Of a stretch of DNA of 64,000 bases, positions 55,422 to 64,000 are shown one piece after another (within the stretch, counting starts at the first letter, position 1; each line of letters starts with the position of its first letter). The stretch is taken from NCBI GenBank assembly GCA_036971615.1, contig JAYKKR010000002.1, forward strand, positions 1,798,001 to 1,862,000, written 5' to 3'. The position numbers were made by a program, and so were the translations under genes. The notes under the pieces are model-generated. The model saw nothing but the letters and a program-made list of their open reading frames with translations. It was not told the origin of the DNA and did not search any database. The stretch is from Amyloporia xantha. Taxonomy: Eukaryota > Basidiomycota > Agaricomycetes > Polyporales > Adustoporiaceae.

Positions 55422-57670
55422 ATGGAACAGGTCATCGCCGCCACTCTTGGTGCTGCTCATCTGGCTTCAGATCTCAGCGGTGTTCCTTGGCTCGGGACTG
55501 CAGCTTCAGCCGTCGCTGCAATCCAGGCTAACTGCCAGAAAGTCGCTATGCATAAGGTCAGCATTCTCACAGACACTCAATCGTCGGAGTACATACCGAG
55601 CCGATATGTAGAAGAAATGCCTCCTTATATCGGACAAATCCGCCTCCCTCCTGAACCTGCTCTATGAGCGGACCTCGACCATTGAGGGTCCAGAGATGCG
55701 ACAAGCTGCAGACCAGGTCACCGCGTAAGAACTGTTGAGTGTCCCAGATTTTGTCTGTCCTGATGCATGATCAGTGTACTCGAGAGGGTGCGTGCGCGTG
55801 TATACAGTTGGGCGCAGTACAGTCGTATTCAAGCGTTCCGTGAGTAATGTGCATATTTACTGATCGGTTCTAATAGCTTTTGTAGTGAAAGATAGTAAGA
55901 TTGAGGATGGAATCCGGCAGTGTGAGACGGAGCTTGACACTGCTATCACCAGCTTTCAAGTATGTATGTTGCGAAGTATTTCAAGCTATATTCTGAAATC
56001 TCTCGTGTAGATGGCCGCACACATAGTCTTGAATCACAACCAACTCGTAATGATGCAGATGGTGGAGAGGAACCACGACGAATGGCTCACCATCAATGCG
56101 GCAACAAGCCACGAGATACGCAGCATGGTGTCACAAGTTCTCCAAAATGTAACTGATCTACAATTTGCTGCGGAGTTGCATCGGAAAGGAAAGCCGGCAG
56201 CTCAAAGAATTATGGAAGTCGGACAGCAGGTAAGTCTTTAGAATTCTCACGTCAAATATATTTGGCTATGTACTCATGTCTTCAAACAGCTCATCGCCGA
56301 ACACTCCCGCGGTTCACAACCGAGAGAACGCGAGCAGTGGAAAAAGGGTCTTGTTGAATTGCAACGTCTTACTGGGATCCCGCCCACCATCAAGAGGCTC
56401 GATGGCGAAGTAACTAAAATCGGAGACATGCCAGTCGAAAAGGGAGGGCATAGTCAAGTGTGGCAGGGATTATGGCTCAACGAGAAGAAGGTTCGTGTGG
56501 CCTGCTATTGCTCGACGATATGATGCGAACCTTGGGCAATCAGGTTGCTTTGAAGGTCCTGCAAGGCGTCGCGGCTACAGAACGAGCTGAGGCTGTGAGT
56601 CTATTTGATACAGTATGAAGCTGTATTGACGTTCGTATTAGAGGTTCGTTAATGAGATACGGATCTGGGCAAGGTTGGACAATCCGCACATTCAACCGCT
56701 GTATGGCATTGTGATGGACATGGGCCCCTTTATTCACACTGTATGTGTTGATATACAATTCTCCTCCAGCGGTATCTTGTGCTGATAAACACTCTTAGGT
56801 ATCTCCATGGCAAGAAAACGGGAACCTCCTAGAGTATGTACTTGCATGTATCTTGATATCTATCTTGTTGACGGCTCTTCAGTTTTGTTAGGAAAACTCC
56901 AGATGCAGATAAAGTGAAGCTTGTGAGTACAAACGCTCGCAAAATTGAACCGATGGACTGAGACGAGGGTTTGAAGTTGCTTGGTGCTGCCAAAGGCCTC
57001 GCCTATCTTCACGAAGAACAAATTGTGCATGGAAACGGTGAGAGAATATAATCGTCAGGGTTGCCGTGATGTTGATACATTTTGTCTCAGTGAGATGTGT
57101 GAGTCAATGCATCTTAGCTTCATGACAGAACAGAGCCTAACTTGTCGACCTCAGGCGAATATCCTGGTTACATCGGAAGTATGTCCTAATATCTCTATTC
57201 CGCAATAATCGTCCACATCTGTATTGCAGGGAGAAGCATGTATCTGCGACTTCGGAATGTCAAAGGTCATTGGAGAGATCACCGATACGCCTGCTTCAGC
57301 CACTCTGACGACCGCAGGCTCGACACGGTGGCTGGCTCCGGAACTTATCTTCGATGACAAAATGGTCGTGCCTACCTTCGCTTGCGACACCTGGTCGTTT
57401 GCTATGTCCATGCTTGAATGCTTCACCGAGCGACCTCCGTGGGAGGATGTTAGGCGGGATGCTCATATCATCCAAGCGATGGAGAAGCAGTCGAGGTGGC
57501 CAACCAGGCCGCAGGATATCAGTTCGCCCACGGATGACGTTTGGGAGTTGATGTTGGAGTGTTGGCGCTGGGTCCCCGCTCGACGTCCCCCGATGAAGGA
57601 TGTGTCGCTTCGCCTACAGATGCATGCCCACGACACCCCTGACTCAATGCAGACAGACAGTCTTTTGTAA
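55422..57670 (+). CDS. MLKL-type N-terminal domain fused to a TKL-like (pseudo)kinase
   Basis: The N-terminal helical part (EQVIAATLGAAHLASDLSGV, AASAVAAIQANCQKVAMHK, KKCLLISDKSASLLNLLYER, VLERVRARVYSWAQYSRIQA, FLKDSKIEDGIRQCETELDT) has the pattern of the MLKL/HeLo-like helical-bundle domain that basidiomycetes fuse to kinases. The kinase domain shows a Gly-rich region (GHSQVWQGLW), beta-3 Lys (VALKVLQGV), alpha-C RFVNEIRIWARL, GLAYLHEEQIVHGN, ANILVTSEG, CDFGMSKV, GSTRWLAPELIF and ERPPWEDVRRDAHII. The HRD-type catalytic Asp is Asn (HGN) because the codon before the intron is AAC. DFG and the beta-3 Lys remain. Introns include an 8-nt microexon at 57091-57098. The start at 55422 is tentative. 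Confidence 0.78.
57091..57098 (+). other. 8-nt microexon in the kinase gene
   Basis: TGAGATGT lies between a CAG acceptor and a GTGAGT donor. Spliced as AACG|TGAGATGT|GCGAAT it gives N-V-R-C-A-N, the expected catalytic-loop spacing. Skipping it would break the frame. Confidence 0.7.
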
Positions 57671-60600
57671 TGAGTCGATGACTGACAAGGACAAGATACG
57701 TACACACACCAGCTATTGTCCTCATGTACTCGTATTCCTGTAATATTGTATTTGGATAGTTCTGGCAAGTAGAATATAGTAGCAGCTTGATGGACCTCTC
57801 TGTGGTAGACTCCGTGTTTGGAGAAGTTCTCGTGATGTTTACTGCATGTTGTCGGTACTTGGAGTGCAATAATTTTCCAAGTGCACACGAAGAGCTGGCA
57901 CCCAAGAGGATGTATCGGTCTTGATTCTGCATGAAATATCTGTAGTATAGCGAAACTCCACCAAGGGCGCCACTCACTGATCGCACAGGCAGCACTTGAA
58001 CTCTCTTCATGTTGGGATCATTGTGCAGGTTGGGAGTCTGAAATGATTCAGTGGAACACGTGTCAGAACAATTCAATTATATTTCGGAACACACGTACGG
58101 ACGGTCTTAAAATGTGACAGACATTATCGAATATGTTGCAATTCTATGAATGGGTGGTTAGGATGGTCTGACAATTAAAGCCGTATGAATGATGGTGCGA
58201 GGGAACTTGGCTAACTAAAGCCCACACAAATCGGGCGACATAGGATTGTGATGACTCGTCATCAGTCGTTTGTGGCGCGTAGGCAGGAAGCAAAGCGGTC
58301 GATGAGAGGTAAATTCCACAGGCACGTACATCAGCAGGTAACTCAGATTGCATCCACAAATATCCGCTAAGTTCACAATTTTCGGTATCGCATATGATGT
58401 GAAGAGATCGTCTGACTTGAAGGGGTGGTAGCGGCAGAACAGAGTTTGACAGTGGCATCATGTAACCGGGCCACCTCATATCTTGGTAGACGTATTGTCG
58501 CGGCGTAACCATAGGGTTGGAGAGTTGCTGGAGGGTTAGGCCAGTGGAAGTTTATCGGCGAGGTGGTTGAGAGCCTGCGTCAGTCGATACGAGCTACGAG
58601 CGAGCCCATTTGATATAAACCCCGCCCGCTGCGTTAGGTTTGTATAGCCACCAATGACTTTTGGCTGAGAGCGTCTGCAAGTTTGAATATGAGGGGAAGG
58701 GGGTTCGTGAGGGGAACGAAGGGGGTTGTATTCAGAGTCCAGCTTCGGCATTCCAAACAATTATGTGGAGATAATATTTACGGAATAACCCGTCAACCTC
58801 TTCCTGATGCGATTGGCCTGTAATCGACGAGGACAAGGTCGTCGTGAAGAGCCTTTGTTTCCTGTTGTAAAACTGCGCGCCGTGGAAAAATTAAACCAGC
58901 TTGTTCAGCATCATATCCAGCGGCGCAAAAATAATTACACAAGTAACTGACTAGTTTTCCGACCGATTTCGATATTTCGATATTTAAAGGGGCAGAGGCT
59001 CACACATGGCGGAGCGGCTAAATCACGAGGGCCAATTTCAAGCCACCGAGGCCCAGACATGATTGCCTCAAGGCTCACAGCCGAGGTGTTGGAGTGAGTA
59101 CTCCGTCAGCTCAACAGAGCAAAGGCAAGGCAAGGGAAACATATACCTCGATATCGATTGTTTATGTCGTTAAAGACTGAGTACTCGCTAGGAATGTCCT
59201 GGAAATGTATGTGGTGACTAGTGTGTCGATCAATAGCAAACACCGTCCGATAAGTTCTTCACAGTATGTCCTAACGGCCATGCGTATCGATCATTTCGCG
59301 GGAATTCATAATCGACACATTTTGTTTCTGCCCAGTGATTCTATTTCAGACTCGACCGCTGGCAGCGTGAGCTCAATGACTCCTTGTAACAAACGGACGT
59401 AGAGCATCATTTGGGTTTGGACTGGCGGCCAAAGCACCAGCCTTGCGCCACTAGGCCACAAATCGGCCTGTCAACGTCTCAGTCACCAGTCATCTCGACC
59501 ACTACAGAAACACCCTTCAGCTCACCGCTTCTCTTGCTGCATTGCAGTCTTTACCGATGGGCCAGAATTCGCCGACGTTGCACAAAGGCATCCGATTGGA
59601 GCTCGAGGCGGATTGATGGATTGATGGGATGAGAGGAATGAAGTGGGAGGCTTATAAACGGGATGGCAAGGTCCGTGACTTACCGCTCTCATAGATTGTA
59701 TATCCCAGGATGATCAGTGCTCAGCGTAGATGTCCGGATAGGCAAATCGCAACAAGCCATCCACCTTCCCGACACAGTATTACTTCATCGCGCACTAGAG
59801 GGCATAGAGCACACATCCAAGGCCGGCGGTTACGTGCCAGTGGATAGGAGAATGTGAACAACCAAGCTGCGCAGCAATCCTACACCAGAAGGCAGTATCT
59901 ATTCATGTGGCCTGTCCACTGTGCGATGCTACCACCGACTGGTCATTCTGCTAGGAAGACGGCTAGATCCCCAACATTCGCGAAGAGGCGACACTTATAA
60001 AGTGCAAGATGAGAGCAAGATACTTCAGAGCCCTCAGCGCGACAGGGATAGGTGGTCTCCGTGGTATTCTTCACCTCGGTGGTGGCCGGGTTTTCCACTG
60101 GACGGTCAGATGCTCTCTGGCTTCCGCTGCATCCTGACAATTAAGAAGACGGGGATGCATGAAATCGTGATCGGATACTTGATCTCCACCCCAGGCTATT
60201 CCGGCATATGTGCGGTCATTTGTCCCGTCCTCCAGATGTTTTCGGCGCGAGGATGTCCGTTGTCACATCATTACGATTGCAAACTATGCTCGCCGTCCAT
60301 TGAGGATCTCTATCGCCGAGCAGAAGGATCGGTTATGCGCCTGGACCGTCAGAACTGGCGGAATCATAATAGAGGGGAGAGCTTCGAAATGCCACTGTAC
60401 ATCCCGACGACATCACATCCGGACATTTCCATGGCCCCGGCTGTATCAGGTCATCCTTTGCTCAAGGCATTATGGGAGGTTCGAGCCAGAAGAGTGGCTA
60501 TCTGCTAGGCCACACTGTCTATTGCTGCCAACATTGCCACTCGTCAGCCATACGCCTCGACATCTCTCTCCGGCTGATGCTCTACAATCGCTTGCATCGA

Positions 60601-63600
60601 AACTGGTACCTGGAGTATGCGTGGCTCTCCCGATTCTGCTGCGTCTAGCACAGACGTCATACTCGTCTCTGGGTCTGACGCACCAAGGATTTTGTCGGGA
60701 TGTATCAGTAGGCGTGGACACAACTGGAGGGGAACTAAGCACATTGTAAGTGTATACTCCCGATGCATGATAGCTTACCAGTTAATCTTCTATTCCGACT
60801 TTCCACTTTGCTCGTACCCTCCCACCGATATGCGCGATCGACCTCCCTTTGCATCTCCTGAGGGACGTCCACGAGAAGATCCCCCCAGAAGGTTGTGTCC
60901 CAGGTCGTCAAGCCTATCTACCCAAGGCGGCCGGATCTCGAACCTCCCGGTGCTGGATTCTTTTCCGAAGACAAGGATCGTACCTGTATGGTAGCACCAG
61001 TTTGATGAGGATTGGCCAATGCAGATAGTGGCTACATTCCGTATGGCCGGCACGGATATCTCAAAAGCACGGAGCATGTCTCCCAGCGAGCAATGTCGAG
61101 GCGCTGCGCCGAACGCTCACGAGACTCCGATCATACTTTCCTCCAGCGAATTCTGGGTGCATCCATGTGTGTCCTTTGAGAAGATTAGCAGCGGTGCGCG
61201 GATCTGAGGCGTGTGTAATCGCATCGCGGAGACTCGGACTTCGGTGAATCGACAGCGTAGATTGAAATGATTTGCTCGAAAATCCGCCTCATGATTACCG
61301 ATAATTTTTCTCCCCCGCGAACTCGTCTGCATCTTGCCATCATTTCAGACCTCCGGCTTCACTGCGACTAGGAGGATTCCGCCCATTGGGACACGACGTC
61401 GCTGATAAGCTTCCGTAATATGCCAGACATGTTCCTCGTACGCCAATTACCGATGCTCTGCTGAAAACTGGTTCCTCCTTCGAGTTGGTCATGCGCATTG
61501 GTCAATACACCTGTGGGGAAACCGATGTACCTGGCTGCCGGTGTCCTATGGCCATATTACCGCTGCATAGCCCAGTGCGAATACGATCAAAACGGGGCAA
61601 GACGCCACCCAGGTAGCCTAATGAATAGACGATGGGATCGGAAAGGGAAGCTTGAGATGTCGGTGAATATTCTCGCTGACAGGACACGCCGGTTTGGGGA
61701 CGGCGAAATATCGTCGATGGTGCGTTTCCATCAACATGTTCCTGCGCTGGCGGCAAAGCCAAACGTCGGGTACAGCGAGTTCAAGTTCATGCTTGAAGTT
61801 GAAGGCCAGAGGTTCTTTCCGGGCCTACTTCCCCCCCTCGGAAGCTTGCATGGAGAGGCCAACTATCTACATGCCGATCTGTGTCAACATAATCGCGAAT
61901 CGACTGCCTCGACGGTATAGGAAGACGCACCCCGACGCTACGTTCGAGCAAAGTCACTTTCAATCACACACAAGACCCCTCCATCTGCGTAACCCCTCAC
62001 CGAGCCTTGTTCATTCATCATCTCCCCGCCGCGACGGTCGCCGCCTATCCTTTCCCGTCGGATCCGGTATCTCCTTCCGCTCAGGTTCGCCAGCGCAGGT
62101 CTATCATGGCTTGCGCTACAGGCCCACCGCTGACAATACACCCTGGTCCCCTAGCGCGGTAACGGTTTGTTGAAACCACCGGGCATATCCATGTTATCGT
62201 ACATCGCTAGGACTGATGCCCGCAAGAAGAGCTACGGCAGCCGGCTGCCTAGAGATGTCTCATCGCAGGAGTACGATGTGCGAGCATAGCGAAGATCAGG
62301 TATGGAGCACAGCGAGAGACATAACGGCGATGTTTTGTCGGGAGTGCATGGGTCCACGTAAAGGTCCTATCGCGGTCGATAGGGCGCCAAGAATGTCGGC
62401 GTCAGTCACAACGGTGGATCAGGACCTTGGGATCCAACTCGGTGGCAGTCATACTAGATCAAGCCAGCGGAAGCAGGTATCTTCACAAGGCGGAACTAGG
62501 CTGTAAACGAGGGCCTTGCAGCCCACTGGCACTGGATCTGTAGCGGACTAGAGGGAACATCATCGCGATCATCTCTCCGTCCAGCACATCGGGGCGATCG
62601 GCTCGCTGAGCTAGCTGAGCCCGTCCGGCACCTTCACAAACGGCGATACGTGGATCTTGGCCTCAGGCGTCGCGGGACTTGCGGCGACGCGGACCTAGAA
62701 TGTCCTGGCTCAGAGCGCAGATTCAATTCGGCGTGTGCTCGCTGTTCCTGTGCTTCGGGCGACGGCGTCATAACCTCGGGCTCCCGTCTCCCTACCCACA
62801 CCTCTGGGCACAGACATGAAAATGCATCGCATCCATTCCACACGGTGACGCGCCTGCCGGACGGTCGCTATGTATCCTGCTTTGGCTCTGGATACTGTTC
62901 CCTCCGCCGTGTATCGAGCTTGTAAGAAGGATCGACGCGCAGTGCTCGTACCGTACACGCGTAAACGGCTTCAGGGTCCGATACCTATCGGGTTGCACGG
63001 TGGACGAGGTGACCCTTCGTCTCAGCAAACAAACGCGATGTGGTCAGACGGGGCGGCTGCGCACCAATGCATCCCAGTGATGACCGCAGAAAACGGTTAT
63101 AGGTCACATTACGATGGCCATCGCACAGTATTGCATGGCACGCTTCTTCCAAGGGGATGGGATGACTCTTTCCTAGGATGACTGTGCGTACGCCGCCCAC
63201 CACCGTTCCAGAAACGAAGGTGATGCACTGGCTGCAAGGGCTATATTACCTCGCCAAACTGGAAGAGTAATACCGACGAACAGCGGGTGCTGCTCTTCCG
63301 GTGCAGGATCCATTGGGAAGAGGTCAAGCGTCAGGCGGAAGAGACACAGCGAACAAATCGCGTACCTTGCATTGCCCGCAAAGAGTCTCCACCATATATC
63401 ACCCCTTCCTCATTATGGACGCGTCCTTTATGTCCAAATTCTCCGGCCTTCACATTGGGCGCAGACTCCATGTGATACGTCCGTGGTACCATCCTGCAGC
63501 TGTGGTTGGCCAAATTCTGTGACGACTGTCGTGTCATCCAAGGCCTGCTGCTCTCTCATCAAGTTTGGTCTCGGTGTTCAGGTGTCGTCCGAGCAGGCAT

Positions 63601-64000
63601 CGTCCGAGCAGCTGAACAATCTATCCGTGACCTAGCCGCCATTCATATCCTCTGCGTTGTGCGACTGCTCTATGCCTTGCACTTCCTTGACCAGAAATAT
63701 ATTGTGGCCTTCTTGCCTGGTGCATCGACGGTCGCGTGTCCGTCGCATCCGCTTATGGCGTTGGCAATCGTGCACAGAGAGAAGACGAAGACTGTGGGTC
63801 AGACGAGAAGCAGCGCAAGGACGATAGCAAGGTTGACACAAGTAGACCGTGCAATTAACGGGCATATCACAAGGCTTCCGAGGCTGCCTGCAAGTGCAGA
63901 GTCCATCCCAGTCCTCAGCATAGTCGCCGACGGCTCCGGCGCCATGGCGAGCTGCTCTTCCCGGTAATTTCGCATACCAGCGTCAATAAGGCAGCCCGAC
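57671..64000. other. Gene-poor right flank
   Basis: Over 6.3 kb no open frame shows family similarity. A weak minus-strand candidate at 58144-58760 (MVTPRQYVYQDMRWPGYMMP and MFGMPKLDSEYNPLRSPHEP) might be exons of an orphan gene. At 60,200-60,700 and 61,490-62,170 frames of 140-195 codons occur (such as HPDISMAPAVSGHPLLKALW and YSEFKFMLEVEGQRFFPGLL) but continue into other frames, as in a decayed gene. No retrotransposon or transposase motif, long terminal repeat or tRNA was seen. Confidence 0.35.

Noticed and set aside
58981..59090. Possible tRNA (GGCGGAGCGGCTAA-like start)
   Set aside because: No matching acceptor stem, anticodon arm or GTTCRA T-loop could be found at the proper distance.
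1..64000. CRISPR array, rRNA genes or bacterial operons
   Set aside because: No regularly spaced repeats, no rRNA core motifs, and introns throughout; the DNA is fungal nuclear.

Overview
The window is nuclear DNA from a filamentous basidiomycete, most likely an Agaricomycete. Genes are dense on both strands and cut by many short introns of about 45-70 nt with GT(A/G)NG donors. Several protein types are basidiomycete-flavoured: a TmpA/NRPS-like ferric-reductase-type oxidoreductase, an MLKL-type N-terminal domain fused to a TKL-like kinase, and an F-box plus zinc-finger protein. Nothing prokaryotic, no operons, no CRISPR and no recognisable rRNA or tRNA gene was found. The exact species cannot be told from the sequence alone.

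Layout, left to right. 0-6 kb: HID1 (+), an AT-rich inverted-repeat element, then a RAD57/XRCC3-type RAD51 paralogue (+). 6-12 kb: a four-TM membrane protein (-), ATG8 (-), mitoribosomal mS37/MRP10 (-) and a UBE2J-type membrane E2 (+). 12-18.6 kb: SF3A1 (-) divergent from mitoribosomal mL60/MRPL31 (+), then CMS1 (-) divergent from an ERI1-like exonuclease (+). 19-21.4 kb: the TmpA-like oxidoreductase (-). 21.4-23.5 kb: a gene-free stretch. 23.5-37 kb: NDC80 (-) divergent from MOG1 (+), an NRBF2/Atg38-like MIT protein (-), an orphan gene (+), CCT1 (+) and CDC27/APC3 (+). 37.5-44.7 kb: an acidic orphan (+), SRR1-like (-), TMA20/MCT-1 (-) divergent from the F-box/zinc protein (+). 45.5-53.2 kb: CRM1/exportin-1 (-) divergent from a tandem pair of MDR oxidoreductases (+). 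53.8-57.7 kb: BUD32 (+) and the MLKL-like kinase (+). From 57.7 kb to the end I see no gene I can defend.

The genes are mostly unlinked housekeeping functions: splicing, nuclear transport, mitoribosome, kinetochore and APC/C, chaperonin, and autophagy (ATG8 plus a likely PI3K-complex subunit). Two local features look recent: the tandem MDR duplication, which carried along part of the CRM1-side upstream region, and the kinase with a HeLo/MLKL-type N-terminus. That kinase has HGN where the catalytic loop should read H-x-D, giving it a pseudokinase look.

Five conserved genes (HID1 four times, SF3A1 twice, ERI1-like, SRR1-like and CRM1 once each) carry single-base frame breaks, many in short homopolymers. 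Because essential genes are hit, assembly indel error is the simplest explanation. Annotators should splice by homology here rather than trust open frames.
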